This document shows, in pieces, positions 47,611-57,023 of a stretch of 64,000 nucleotides of DNA. Position 1 is the first letter of the stretch, and each line of letters starts with the position of its first letter. The notes beneath the pieces are model-generated. The model saw nothing but the letters and a program-made list of their open reading frames with translations. It was not told where the DNA came from and did no database searches. Origin of the DNA: Halorarius litoreus (lineage in GTDB: Archaea; Halobacteriota; Halobacteria; Halobacteriales; Haloarculaceae). The DNA lies in the NCBI RefSeq assembly GCF_024362405.1, contig NZ_CP101454.1, forward strand, positions 3,938,299 to 4,002,298, written 5' to 3'. Position numbers and translations under genes: made by a program.

Positions 47611-48828
47611 CTACTCTCGAGCCCGCAGCCGCTCCCGAATGCGTGCCTGGAGGTCCTCGCGGAGTTCGTCGACCTCGATCTCCTCCATGACCGGGACGTA
47701 GAACCCCTCGACGAGCATGTTGCGGGCGACGCGCTCGGGAATCGACCGGGAGCTCATGTAGAACATGTCCTCCGCGTCGACCTGCCCGACCGTCGCGGAG
47801 TGGCTCGCTTCGGTGTCGTGGTTGTTGATGATGAGCTTCGGGGAGGCGTCGGCCTCGCTCTCGTCCGACAGCATCAGCGTGTTCTCCCGCTGGTAGGAGT
47901 TCGTGTCCCACGCCTCGCGGCCGACGTTCTGGACGCCCTCGTACACCGAGCGCGCCTGGTCGTCGATGACCCCGCGGGTGACGAGGTCGGCGGTGGTGTG
48001 CTCGGCGTTGTGCCAGACACGGGCAGCGACGTCGAAGTGCTGGTCGTCGTGGCCGTAGAAGGCCCCGACGATCTTCGTCTCCGAGCTGTCGCCGTTCAGG
48101 TGCGTCTCGACGCTGGACTTGGTGAGTCGCGACCCGATGTTGGCGTCGATGAAGTCGACCTGCCCGTAGGTGTCGGTGACGCCCTCCTTCAGCTGGTAGT
48201 TGTACGTCGTCTGGTCGAGGTCCTGCAGCGAGCCGTACTGGACGTACGCGTTCTCGCCGGTCACGACCTCGACGAGGCCGGAGTAGTACCGGTTGCCGTC
48301 GAGGTCGTCCCCAGTCTCCTGCCGTTCGAGCAGCGTGACCGACGCGGACTCCTCGGCGATGACGAGCGTGTAGTTGAACAGCGAGCGGCTGTTCATCGTC
48401 GTCCGCACCTTCACGTCCTCGGCGTCGACGCCTTCGGGGACGTGGACGACCGTCCCCGTGGAGAACAGCGCCGTCGACAGCGCCGTCAGGTAGTTCGTCT
48501 GCGGGTCGACGACCGAGCCGAAGTGCTCCTTCAGAAGCGCCTCGTGCTCGTCGACCGCCTCCGCGAACGAGAGGACCTCGGCCTCGTCGGGACCGAGCTG
48601 GTCTTTGTCCTCAGCGGCGTTCAGGGGGTCGACCAGCGAGTCGTAGTCGAGGTCAGCGAGGTCGGTCCACTTGCGGCCGGGCGTCTTGATGACGTCCGGG
48701 AACGCGAGGTCGTCCAGCGCCTCGAGCGCCTCGAGCCGGGTCTCGAGGAGCCACTCGGGCTCGCCGAGCGACTCCGAAATCTGGCGGACCGTCGCTTCGT
48801 CGATGGTTGCGTGTACCTGCGTACTCAT
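47611..48828 (-). CDS. sufD: Fe-S cluster assembly protein SufD
   Basis: Protein of 405 residues of the SUF system, forming the SufBC2D scaffold with SufB and SufC. Its right-handed beta-helix core includes TVVHVPEGVDAEDV (about 160-173), GENAYVQYGSLQDL and HNAEHTTADLVTRGVIDDQA (about 272-291), and the C-terminal DAEDMFYMSSRSIPE. The gene is 1 bp after sufB, so co-translation is expected. No frame problem. Confidence 0.95.
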   Translation of the reverse strand: MSTQVHATIDEATVRQISESLGEPEWLLETRLEALEALDDLAFPDVIKTPGRKWTDLADLDYDSLVDPLNAAEDKDQLGPDEAEVLSFAEAVDEHEALLKEHFGSVVDPQTNYLTALSTALFSTGTVVHVPEGVDAEDVKVRTTMNSRSLFNYTLVIAEESASVTLLERQETGDDLDGNRYYSGLVEVVTGENAYVQYGSLQDLDQTTYNYQLKEGVTDTYGQVDFIDANIGSRLTKSSVETHLNGDSSETKIVGAFYGHDDQHFDVAARVWHNAEHTTADLVTRGVIDDQARSVYEGVQNVGREAWDTNSYQRENTLMLSDESEADASPKLIINNHDTEASHSATVGQVDAEDMFYMSSRSIPERVARNMLVEGFYVPVMEEIEVDELREDLQARIRERLRARE

Positions 48829-48829
48829 C

Positions 48830-50260
48830 TTATCCGAGGCTCCCCTCCATCTCCAGTTCGATGAGGCGGTTGAGTTCGACCGCGTACTCGATGGGCAACT
48901 CCTCCGTGATGGGCTCGATGAAGCCGGCGACGATCATCTGCTTGGCGTCGTCGTCGTCCAGGCCGCGCGACTGGAGGTAGAAGACGTCCTCGTCGCCGAT
49001 TTTACCCACAGTAGCCTCGTGGGCGACGTCGACCTTCGACTCCTGAATCTCCATGTACGGCATCGTGTCCGACGTCGACTCGTTGTCGAACATCAGCGCG
49101 TCACACTCGACCGACGTGGAGGAGCCCTCCGCGCCGTCCGAGATGTGGACGAGGCCGCGGTAGTTCGTGCGGCCGCCGTCCTTCGAGATGGACTTCGACT
49201 CGATGGTCGACTTCGTGTTCGGCGCGTTGTGGTACACCTTCGCACCGGTGTCGATGTTCTGGCCCTCGCCAGCGAACGCGATGGTGATGTGGTTGTCCGT
49301 CGCGCCCGGGCCCTTCAGAATCGTGGCCGGGTACAGCATCGTGGCCTTCGAGCCCATCGAGCCCGAGACCCACTCCATCGTCCCGTCGGCTTCGACGATG
49401 GCGCGCTTCGTGTTGAGGTTGTACGTGTTCTTCGACCAGTTCTGCACGGTCGAGTACTGGACGTGGGCGCCCTCGCCGACGAACACCTCGACACCTCCCG
49501 AATGAAGGTTGAAGTGGCTGTACTTCGGCGCGGAGCAACCCTCGATGTAGTGGACTTCCGAGCCCTTCTCCGCGACGATGAGCGTGTGTTCGAACTGGCC
49601 CATCCCCTCGGAGTTCATCCGGAAGTACGCCTGCACCGGCATCTCGACCGTCACGTCCTCGGGGACGTAGACGAACGAGCCGCCGGACCAGATCGCCCCA
49701 TGCAGTGCGGCGAACTTGTTGTCGCTCGGGGGGACGCACTTCGTCATGAAGTACTCCTTGACGATGTCGGGGTGCTCACGGACCGCGCGGTCCATGTCCA
49801 TGAAGATGACACCCTTCTCCTCCCACTGCTCCTGCATGTTCTGGTAGACGATCTCCGACTCGTACTGGGCGCCCACACCGGAGAGCGCGTTGCGCTCCGC
49901 CTCGGGAATGCCCAGCTTGTCGAAGGTGTCGCGGATCTCCTCGGGGAGGTCCTCCCACTTCTCCGCGCCGCCACGTGTCTCGATGTCGGGGCGGATGTAC
50001 GGGACGATCTCGTCGATGTCGACCTCCGAGAGGTCGGGCTGCCCCGGCCAGTCGGTCGGCATCGGCATCTGCTGGAACTGCTTGAGCGCGCGCAGGCGGC
50101 GCTCGAGCATCCACTCGGGCTCGTCCTTGTCCTCCGAGATGACGCGGACGGTCTCCTCCGTCAGCCCCTTCTCGGACTTGAAGGCGGATTTCTCCTCCTT
50201 CTTGAACTCGAACCGAGCCTCGGTGTCGGTCTCTTTGAGGTGGTCTTGATCTGAACTCAT
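48830..50260 (-). CDS. sufB: Fe-S cluster assembly protein SufB
   Basis: Scaffold component of 476 residues. Marked segments: GLTEETVRVISEDKDEPEWM (about 34-53), GSFVYVPEDVTVEMPVQAYF, HYIEGCSAPKYSHFNLHSG with Cys of the cluster-assembly region, and HEATVGKIGDEDVFYLQSRG near the end. The acidic N-terminus is haloarchaeal. A TATA box (50285-50294) lies about 29 bp before ATG 50258-50260, giving a leaderless sufBD transcript. Confidence 0.97.
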   Translation of the reverse strand: MSSDQDHLKETDTEARFEFKKEEKSAFKSEKGLTEETVRVISEDKDEPEWMLERRLRALKQFQQMPMPTDWPGQPDLSEVDIDEIVPYIRPDIETRGGAEKWEDLPEEIRDTFDKLGIPEAERNALSGVGAQYESEIVYQNMQEQWEEKGVIFMDMDRAVREHPDIVKEYFMTKCVPPSDNKFAALHGAIWSGGSFVYVPEDVTVEMPVQAYFRMNSEGMGQFEHTLIVAEKGSEVHYIEGCSAPKYSHFNLHSGGVEVFVGEGAHVQYSTVQNWSKNTYNLNTKRAIVEADGTMEWVSGSMGSKATMLYPATILKGPGATDNHITIAFAGEGQNIDTGAKVYHNAPNTKSTIESKSISKDGGRTNYRGLVHISDGAEGSSTSVECDALMFDNESTSDTMPYMEIQESKVDVAHEATVGKIGDEDVFYLQSRGLDDDDAKQMIVAGFIEPITEELPIEYAVELNRLIELEMEGSLG

Positions 50261-50284
50261 GTGATTGATTTCGCTTGGGTCTGT

Positions 50285-50294
50285 TTACTTAATA
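50285..50294 (-). promoter_or_regulatory. TATA box of sufBD
   Basis: TATTAAGTAA on the minus strand, about 29 bp ahead of the sufB start. Places sufBD on its own transcript apart from sufC. Confidence 0.7.
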
Positions 50295-50317
50295 GGCTGT
50301 TCCGTAACCACCTTCAG

Positions 50318-51226
50318 TTACGCCGTCTCGAAGGCCTCCTCGCGCACCCAGTCGTAGCCCTTCTCCTCGAGCTTCTCCGCGAGGGAGGCGTCGCCCTCCT
50401 TCACGACCTTACCGTCGAGCATGATGTGGACGTAGTCCGGCTCGACGTAGTCGAGGATCCGCTGGTAGTGGGTGATCTGGAGGATGCCCGTGCCGACCTC
50501 GTCGCGAAGCGCGTTGATGCCCTTCGAGACGTCCTGCAGGCGGTCGATGTCGAGCCCGGAGTCGATCTCGTCGAGGACGGCGATCGAGGGTTCGAGGATC
50601 GCCGCTTGCAGTACCTCGTTCTGCTTCTTCTCCCCGCCGGAGAAGCCGGCGTTGAGGTAGCGCTGGGCGAACCGCTCGTCCATGTCGAGCAGCTCCATCT
50701 TCTCCTGGAGCAGCTGCTGGAACTCGGCGACGCCGACCTCGCCGTCGTCGGGGTTCCCCTCCATCGGGGAGGTGTCGTAGCCGACGTCGTCCTCGTCGTC
50801 GTCGGCCTCGTCGTCGTCTTCGAACAACTCCTCGCGCTCTTCGAGCTTCGCGTTGAGCGCCGTCCGCAGGAAGTTGACCATCGTGACCCCTTCGATTTCG
50901 GCGGGGTACTGGAAGCCGAGGAAGATGCCAAGCGCGGCCCGCTCGTTCGGTTCGAGGTCGAGCAGGTTCCAGGTGCGCTTGTCCTCGGGGATGTCGAAGT
51001 CGCCGAAGTCACCCTCCTCGAGGCGGAGCAGAATCTCCCCTTCTGTCACCTCGTAGGCCGGGTGGCCCGCGATGATCTTCGCCGTGGTCGATTTCCCGGA
51101 GCCGTTCGGCCCCATCAGCGCGTGAATCTCACCGGACGAGACTTCGAGGTCGACACCGCGAAGGATGGTCTCGCCACCCTCCTCGGCGACCTCAGCGTGC
51201 AGGTTCTTGATCTCGAGCGTTGCCAT
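50318..51226 (-). CDS. sufC: Fe-S cluster assembly ATPase SufC
   Basis: ABC-type ATPase of 302 residues driving the SufBCD scaffold. Walker A GPNGSGKSTTAK (about 40-51), Q-loop FLGFQYP, signature SGGEKKQNE (about 195-203), Walker B/D-loop VLDEIDSGLDIDRL and H-loop ITHYQR are all present. Between Q-loop and signature is an unusually acidic insertion (LFEDDDEADDDEDD, about 136-149), a haloarchaeal decoration. Starts 57 bp upstream of the sufB start, same strand; own TATA further up (51301-51311). Confidence 0.97.
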   Translation of the reverse strand: MATLEIKNLHAEVAEEGGETILRGVDLEVSSGEIHALMGPNGSGKSTTAKIIAGHPAYEVTEGEILLRLEEGDFGDFDIPEDKRTWNLLDLEPNERAALGIFLGFQYPAEIEGVTMVNFLRTALNAKLEEREELFEDDDEADDDEDDVGYDTSPMEGNPDDGEVGVAEFQQLLQEKMELLDMDERFAQRYLNAGFSGGEKKQNEVLQAAILEPSIAVLDEIDSGLDIDRLQDVSKGINALRDEVGTGILQITHYQRILDYVEPDYVHIMLDGKVVKEGDASLAEKLEEKGYDWVREEAFETA

Positions 51227-51300
51227 TTTTGGACAGCCGAAACCTAGGGGTAAACGCGGTTAATCCTTACGGGTTCACGCCGAGGAGTTTCGAATTGGCG

Positions 51301-51311
51301 AAATATATTTT
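51301..51311 (-). promoter_or_regulatory. TATA box between polB and sufC
   Basis: AAAATATATTT on the minus strand, very AT-rich in a 70% GC background. It lies about 80 bp before the sufC ATG, which leaves a 5' leader of roughly 50 nt. It is the only strong element in the 114-bp gap between the polB stop and sufC. Confidence 0.6.
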
Positions 51312-51340
51312 CCAGTGTGGGAAGAAACGGGCGGAGTCGG

Positions 51341-54300
51341 TCACATAAAGTTCCCGAGTCCGGTCTGCTCCTGGCCGTCCCTGACCTCCTCCCACGAGAC
51401 GTCGAGCGCCTCCAGAATCCGCTCGATGGGCCCTTTCAGCGTCTTGTCGAGCATCTTGTCCCAGTCGACCTCGAACTCCTCGGGCACCTCGTCGGCGTAC
51501 TCGAAGCAGATGACGTCCGGGTCACGTTTGAACTCGCCGTAGAGGGGGTCCGAACGGGCGTCGAGCCCCTTCTCGGCCTCCACGCGTGTCCAGAAGTCCG
51601 GGTGGACCTTCTTCAGGTAGAGCCGCTTCGGCTTCGAGCCACGCTGGAAGTTCGTCCCGAGCAGAAGGTTCGCGTACTTCGCGCCGCGGACGTGCGCGGT
51701 GTCGGTGTCGTAGTTGTCGAGGCGCTTGCCGATACCACCGGGGATGGCGATGTCGTCGAGCGGGCGCTCGCCCTTCTGGAACTCCTCGATGACGTCGTGG
51801 ACGTACGTCTTCACGCCCTCGACGTCACCCTCCTCGACGATGAGTTCGAGCACGTGCTTCTGGACCTCCTTCGTGACCGGGGCAATGTCCGACCGCTTGT
51901 ACTCGAACCCCGTGATGTCGATGTCGTCGACGTCCTTGCCCTCCTTCCAGACGATGTGGCCCGCGTATCGCTTCTTCTTGCCCGCCTGGAAGAACCGGCG
52001 ATAGAGCTTCTCGAACTCGATCTGGAAGCGGTGGTGATGTGCATTCAGTTCGTCGAGCGCGAACTCGTCGTACGAGTCGTTGATGTACTCCTCGAGTTCG
52101 AACGACTGCTCGATGGCGTCCTCTTTGGAGATGCCGGCACCGAGTTCCAGCATGACGCTGTCGGTGTCCCCATAGATAACTTCTTTGTCAATATCGTTCG
52201 CGGCTTCCTCGGTGTGCTCGATGACACGACGACCGGTTGCAGTGACCGCTGCGCCCATCTCCTTGTCGTAGAGGCGGAAGCGGTCCCAGCCTAGAACGCC
52301 GTAGAGCGACTGTCCGACGAACTGGAACGTCCCGTTCCGGCCTGCAAGCAGCGTGTGATTGTCTTGAACGGTGACGCAGTACACACCATCGTCGGCCGTG
52401 CTCCGATCGCCAGAGCGGTGCATCCGGAAGCTGTTCTTCCCGTCTTCGGTGCAGTAGATCCGCCACGAACCGCTGTCGTGGTTGTAGCTCGCCGTGAGGC
52501 CGAGGTGGGTACAGAGCCGGAGCACGTCGTCGCGGAGGCGTTCGCTCGAGGTCGTGTAGCGCCAACTGTTCGGTTGCCGGTCACCGTCGCCTGCGATGAG
52601 CGTGTTCAGGAACCGGCGTTTCTGTTCGTGGCTCGCGTCGAACACGAGGTCGGGAATCCGCTTCTCGAAACTGTTCGCGCCACAGAGCCGTTCGAGCACG
52701 TCGCCCAGGAGCTTCGAGGTGAACTGGTAGCTCTGGTCGTCGACGTAGTAGTCGAACCCCATCCGGTCGAGGAGCGAGCCGATATCCCGGTGGTGGTCGG
52801 TAGCACCCCCGTCGGCGAGAGCGTCCTGTGCGATCTTTACGGTCGTCGCAGACCCACGGAACTGCTCGCCGAACTGCTTCGCTTCAGACGTGTACACGTT
52901 CCCTTCGGTGGTGTACCACGCGAGGAGGTCGAGGAAGTCGTCCCCGTCGAAGGTCCGAGGGACCCACTTCCGCCCGGAGTTCCGGTGAACGTAGCTCGTT
53001 TCGCAGACCGACTCGATGTACTCGCGGTGCTGTTCGAACTCTTCAGCCGTGAAGACGTAGCCTGTCTGCCCGAGGTCGGCCTTCGGGACGCGGCGTGGCG
53101 TCCACCCCAGTTCAGCGGTGAACGTATGGCCGTTGACGTCGGGGCGAACCCAGACCTCGTACTCGCCGCTCACCAGTTCTGTAAGGTCCACGGTACCAAG
53201 GTCGTCTCCGTCGGGCCCGTCCCACCCGTGCGGCAGTTCGTAGTGCGACGAGCCGTTGAGGTCATCGGCCTCGACGAACCGGAAGTCGTCCCACGTCGCA
53301 CCGTTCGTATCGTCCTTCCGAACGAGCATTCGGTGGTTCGGCGTCACGCGGAGATCCACCTTGCTCGTCTGGATGTCGACCAGCTCGTCTCGATAGTCGG
53401 GATACGCCTGGGTCTCGACCACCGGCTTGACCTCCATCTCCATCGTATCCGGGTCGAGCGAGTACACCTCGTCGCCGACGTCGAGATCGCGGATGTTACG
53501 GATGCCTGCTGGTGTAAGAACGTCTGTATCCGGCGTGAAGCAGTTCATAATAACCTTGACAGCTGCTTGCTGCCGGTCGAACCGCTCGTACTCGTCGCTC
53601 CCCGGGTCGTTGTCGTTGCGGGCGGCCTTCTTCTGCTCGCGTTCGGTGAGCAGTTCGTCGACCATCTCCCGGATGATGCCGTCCGGCTCCTTCCGGAAGT
53701 GGGTCCCGTTCGGGGCGCGGAACGTGTCACCGTCGTACCCCTCGGGGTCGACCTTCGTCTCGGGGCTCGCGTTCGTCGTCACCATACACATCGGGTACAG
53801 CGACTGTCCGACCCACTGGAAGTTCCCGTTGCGGCCGGCGAGGACGACGTGGTTGTCCTCGGCGGTAATGCAGTGAACGTTGCCGTCGTGTTCTTCAACT
53901 GTCGCGTTCGTCGCCTTCTTGAACGATCCGCGTTTGCCGATCGAGACGTACCACGCTCCATCGGACTGTTCGGAGACAGTGGGCTTGTGGCCACAACGGA
54001 TTCCAATGTCGACGACGGCGTCCCGCAGATGTTCGCTCTTCGTCCAGAACTTGCGCAGTCCGGAGTCTGTGACAGAGCCGTCGCCGTCAATCATCGTCTC
54101 GAGGAGCGGTTCAAGCAGGCTTGCGTCGAGGTCGAACACCCAGTCGGGGAGCCGTTTGTCCGCATACCCCTTGCCACAGTGCTCTGACAACCACTCCTGG
54201 AGGTAGCGGTTGGAGATGTTTACACCACGGTCGTCGACGTTGTAGTTGATTCCCAGTCGGTCGAGGAGCTTCCGAATAGAGGCCCGTCCGTCCGGGTCCT

Positions 54301-56557
54301 GCTGGTGGATCGTGATTCGGTTCGCCTCCGCAGCGAGACTGCCTTCGGTCACGTACCACCCGAGTAGACGAAGCCAGTCATCCATCTCGAACGACAGCGG
54401 CGTTTCGCGGTGTCCCCTGTCGTACTTGAGGAACACGCCGTCAGCGTGTTCGTCGATTCGGGCTCGGTGCCCCTGGTACACCGACAGTGGGACGAGATAC
54501 TTCCCGACCTTCTGCTCGAGCCCGAGAGCCTGAGAACCCCCGTGGGCGAGGTCGAGTTCGCCGGTCACAGCAGTTGGCATCCGGTCTCTGAATACCCTGA
54601 GATCGTCGTCGGAGTGCACGACGACGTGTCCCCCGTCGACCTCGTCGACGAGGTCGAACTGCTCGGGACGGTCACCGGACATCGGCTCGTGCTGCGGGAA
54701 CGCGAACCGTTCGTTACTCGGAATCTCACTGTACTCGGAGAACTCGAAGTCCTCGGGGGACTGGTCATCCCACCCACGTTCCTTCGAGTACAGGAAGCGG
54801 TGGTTCTCGGTGACCTTGAGGTCGTGTGTGTTGCCGCTGATGTGGTGGAGTTCCCCGAACTGGTTCTCGTAGGTGTGCGTCTCCGCGACCGGCTTGATTT
54901 CGCACTCGAACGTTTCAGGATTCAGCGTGTACACCGAGTCACCAACCTCGAGGTTCCGAATGTTCCGGACCCCATCGGGTGTCACCACGTCTGTATCCTC
55001 ACTAAAACATTTGAGGTCGAGCACCGTGACGTTCTCGCGGATGCCCGAGATCGGGTCGAACACCGCGCCACCCTCGTAGTCCTCGCTCTCGACCGTCCCC
55101 TTCGAAGGGAGCGCGAACTGCCCGTGGACCTTGTGGAGGATGTAGAGGTCGACCGCGTCCCCAGGGGTAGTGGCGTCCTCCAGCTTGCAGCCGACGAACG
55201 ACGCCACCTCCTCCCAGAACGCGACGATGTCCTGCTTGCGGTCGATCTCGACACACAGCTCCACGTCCCTGACGTTGTACTCGAGGAGGCGCTCGGGGTC
55301 GTTCTCCCAGAGGTCGCCGATGGAGCCCGCGTAGCGTTCCTTCCCGACGCCGAGTTCCACCTCCGCGACCGCATCCAGCCGATAGGAGTCGAGTTCCGAG
55401 AACTGGGTGCGTTCGTAGCCGTAGAGGAGGTCGAACACGACGCGACCCTTGATGTTCGGGCCGCCCCACCCCGAGTCCCACACCTCGTTCACGCGGGAGA
55501 GGCGGTCGGCCTCCATGCCGAGTTCGCCGAGCCGGTCGACGTAGTAGGGCGCGTCGAAGTCGTCGAAGTTCCACCCCGTCAGCACGTCGGGGTCCGTCTC
55601 GTCGATGTAGTCGAGGTACGCCTCGTGCATCGCCTCCTCAGTGTCGAACACACGGATGTCGAGCGTCGCAGAGCCGGAGTCGTCGTACAGGTCGTAGTCG
55701 GGGAGGTCCGCGGGCGCTTCGACGGTCGCCGCGGGCGCGTCGAACAGCCACGCGACGTACTCATCGCGGTAGGAGTCGTGGCTGGTCATACAGATGATGG
55801 GCTCTTCGCCCTCCTCCGGGAACCCCTGGCGGTCGTCGACCTCGATGTCGAGGGTGTGGACGCGCTGGTCGGCCTCGAAGTCGACGGGGCGGAGCTGTTC
55901 GTGGTGGACTTTCAGCGAGCCGTCGCTGGTGCGCTGGCAGGGCACCTCGACACCGGATTTGATGTCCTTGTCGATGAGCAGGCGATTCGGGAACAGAATG
56001 TCCGCCTCGTAGTGGTCGTAGCGGTCACGCAGCTGGCCCACGTCGCGCGGGGTCTGTCCCTGTACCTTGACCAGCTGCTCGCCCCGGATGGACTCGTAGG
56101 TGACGACCTCGTCCGCCTCGTCGCCGTCGAGGGTGGGGTCGAGCTGGCCACGCGTCTCGAGGCCGATGATGCGCTCTTCCATCAGCCGGTCGTCGGTGAA
56201 GTGCCCTTCTCGAAGCGGGTCGTCGCCGGGGTCGTCGTGTGCGAGGTCCGCGACGGGCGTGTAGAAGTACGGGAGGAAGTCGAGGACGCGGACGTGTTCC
56301 ACCTCGTTGTCCGCGGTGCGGCCGAACACGTGGAGGACGGGGTACTCGTCGCTGCCATACCCCTCGATGGTGTAGTCGACCTGCGTGACGAACAGCTCGA
56401 CCGTGCCGTCTGCCTCGGGGAACCGGTGTTGAGAGGTGTCGACGAGTTCGGCCACCTCGTCCCCCTCGGTGACGTGCCGTGCCTCCTCGACCTCCTCGTC
56501 CGGGGGCTCGTCCCCGGACCCGCCGAACGCAGAGAAAGTAGACTGCTGCTCGCTCAT
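51341..56557 (-). CDS. polB: DNA polymerase B (family B replicative polymerase) with two inteins
   Basis: Precursor of 1738 residues; splicing out both inteins gives a 925-residue enzyme. Exonuclease motifs are intact: LDIEV (Asp237, Glu239), NFDDFD (330-335), YNVRD (427-431). Polymerase motif A is split as DLK / SLYPMCM by intein 1 and motif B as KVIMN / SLYGV by intein 2; motif C is YGDTDSV. N-extein 55010-56557, middle extein 53543-53803 (87 aa), C-extein 51341-52309. Start ATG 56555-56557 has a TTTTTACTG element about 29 bp upstream. Acidic N-terminal extension of about 50 residues is haloarchaeal. Mature activity depends on splicing. Confidence 0.96.
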   Translation of the reverse strand: MSEQQSTFSAFGGSGDEPPDEEVEEARHVTEGDEVAELVDTSQHRFPEADGTVELFVTQVDYTIEGYGSDEYPVLHVFGRTADNEVEHVRVLDFLPYFYTPVADLAHDDPGDDPLREGHFTDDRLMEERIIGLETRGQLDPTLDGDEADEVVTYESIRGEQLVKVQGQTPRDVGQLRDRYDHYEADILFPNRLLIDKDIKSGVEVPCQRTSDGSLKVHHEQLRPVDFEADQRVHTLDIEVDDRQGFPEEGEEPIICMTSHDSYRDEYVAWLFDAPAATVEAPADLPDYDLYDDSGSATLDIRVFDTEEAMHEAYLDYIDETDPDVLTGWNFDDFDAPYYVDRLGELGMEADRLSRVNEVWDSGWGGPNIKGRVVFDLLYGYERTQFSELDSYRLDAVAEVELGVGKERYAGSIGDLWENDPERLLEYNVRDVELCVEIDRKQDIVAFWEEVASFVGCKLEDATTPGDAVDLYILHKVHGQFALPSKGTVESEDYEGGAVFDPISGIRENVTVLDLKCFSEDTDVVTPDGVRNIRNLEVGDSVYTLNPETFECEIKPVAETHTYENQFGELHHISGNTHDLKVTENHRFLYSKERGWDDQSPEDFEFSEYSEIPSNERFAFPQHEPMSGDRPEQFDLVDEVDGGHVVVHSDDDLRVFRDRMPTAVTGELDLAHGGSQALGLEQKVGKYLVPLSVYQGHRARIDEHADGVFLKYDRGHRETPLSFEMDDWLRLLGWYVTEGSLAAEANRITIHQQDPDGRASIRKLLDRLGINYNVDDRGVNISNRYLQEWLSEHCGKGYADKRLPDWVFDLDASLLEPLLETMIDGDGSVTDSGLRKFWTKSEHLRDAVVDIGIRCGHKPTVSEQSDGAWYVSIGKRGSFKKATNATVEEHDGNVHCITAEDNHVVLAGRNGNFQWVGQSLYPMCMVTTNASPETKVDPEGYDGDTFRAPNGTHFRKEPDGIIREMVDELLTEREQKKAARNDNDPGSDEYERFDRQQAAVKVIMNCFTPDTDVLTPAGIRNIRDLDVGDEVYSLDPDTMEMEVKPVVETQAYPDYRDELVDIQTSKVDLRVTPNHRMLVRKDDTNGATWDDFRFVEADDLNGSSHYELPHGWDGPDGDDLGTVDLTELVSGEYEVWVRPDVNGHTFTAELGWTPRRVPKADLGQTGYVFTAEEFEQHREYIESVCETSYVHRNSGRKWVPRTFDGDDFLDLLAWYTTEGNVYTSEAKQFGEQFRGSATTVKIAQDALADGGATDHHRDIGSLLDRMGFDYYVDDQSYQFTSKLLGDVLERLCGANSFEKRIPDLVFDASHEQKRRFLNTLIAGDGDRQPNSWRYTTSSERLRDDVLRLCTHLGLTASYNHDSGSWRIYCTEDGKNSFRMHRSGDRSTADDGVYCVTVQDNHTLLAGRNGTFQFVGQSLYGVLGWDRFRLYDKEMGAAVTATGRRVIEHTEEAANDIDKEVIYGDTDSVMLELGAGISKEDAIEQSFELEEYINDSYDEFALDELNAHHHRFQIEFEKLYRRFFQAGKKKRYAGHIVWKEGKDVDDIDITGFEYKRSDIAPVTKEVQKHVLELIVEEGDVEGVKTYVHDVIEEFQKGERPLDDIAIPGGIGKRLDNYDTDTAHVRGAKYANLLLGTNFQRGSKPKRLYLKKVHPDFWTRVEAEKGLDARSDPLYGEFKRDPDVICFEYADEVPEEFEVDWDKMLDKTLKGPIERILEALDVSWEEVRDGQEQTGLGNFM
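52310..53542 (-). other. intein 2 of PolB (motif B site), 411 residues
   Basis: Begins Cys-Phe-Thr (CFTPDTDVLTPAGIRNI) after KVIMN and ends GTFQFVGQ before SLYGV. Block B His is in VTPNHRML. LAGLIDADG-type motifs DLLAWYTTEG and FLNTLIAGDGDR mark a homing endonuclease domain. The last residue is Gln where most inteins have Asn; the following extein residue is Ser. Strongly similar in sequence to intein 1 (openings, VGDEVYSLDP and NHTLLAGRNG). Confidence 0.93.
53804..55009 (-). other. intein 1 of PolB (motif A site), 402 residues
   Basis: Begins CFSEDTDVVTPDGVRNI after VLDLK, ends GNFQWVGQ before SLYPM. Block B His in VTENHRFL. LAGLIDADG-type motifs RLLGWYVTEGSL and LLETMIDGDGSV are present. 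Terminal residue is Gln as in intein 2, with Ser as the +1 residue. Penultimate residue is Gly, not His. First residue Cys is present, so splicing is possible in principle. Confidence 0.93.
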
Positions 56558-56581
56558 GGATAGCGACCCTTTGCCCCGGCC

Positions 56582-56590
56582 AGTAAAAAC
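56582..56590 (-). promoter_or_regulatory. promoter element of polB
   Basis: GTTTTTACT on the minus strand, centred about 29 bp ahead of the polB ATG. The 160-bp gap to the small gene at 56721 probably holds divergent promoters; CATTTAGTA near 56678 is the candidate for the other side. Confidence 0.5.
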
Positions 56591-56720
56591 CCCCGTGGTC
56601 GGTGGGTCGCGACCGTCCTGACACCCACCACGACAGACTCCACCGTTCGTATCGAGCGCCGATACGGGCACAAGGCATTTAGTATGTCAAAGAGTACCAA
56701 AGAGACAGGTGAGACACATC

Positions 56721-56903
56721 ATGCCTGAATCACCCAAGTCGGAGGCGGATAGCCCGGGTTCGGAGCCCGAGCCAGCCGAGTCGGACGCCGTCCGCGCGAC
56801 GGAGGCGTACGAGACAGACGAGGGCGTGGTGTTCTACGATTCGGAGAACCCAACCGCGTGGATGCAGGCGCGGGCAACCCTCAAGCTGAAGGAGATGGCC
56901 TGA
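56721..56903 (+). CDS. small acidic protein (DUF7331-like)
   Basis: Soluble acidic protein of 60 residues: Ser/Glu/Pro-rich disordered start, then TEAYETDEGVVFYDSENPTA and a C-terminal helix WMQARATLKLKEMA. Resembles the haloarchaeal DUF7331 family (from memory), function unknown. ATG 56721 is preceded at about 43 bp by CATTTAGTA. Divergent from polB. Confidence 0.75.
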   Translation: MPESPKSEADSPGSEPEPAESDAVRATEAYETDEGVVFYDSENPTAWMQARATLKLKEMA

Positions 56904-57023
56904 AGCGCCTCGGTCGTCGCACAGTACACGACAGCGACCGCCGAGTCACAACCACAACCCGCGTAGCTGCAGGTGGCCCGTCTGAACGAACCGCTTTTCC
57001 TGTCAGGTAACGTTCGGTCGACT

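Noticed and set aside
47602..50254. Two long plus-strand frames (420 and 527 codons)
   Set aside because: Antisense to sufD and sufB, which have clear family motifs.
54410..56563. 717-codon plus-strand open frame
   Set aside because: Antisense shadow of polB and intein 1; the minus strand shows all exonuclease motifs.
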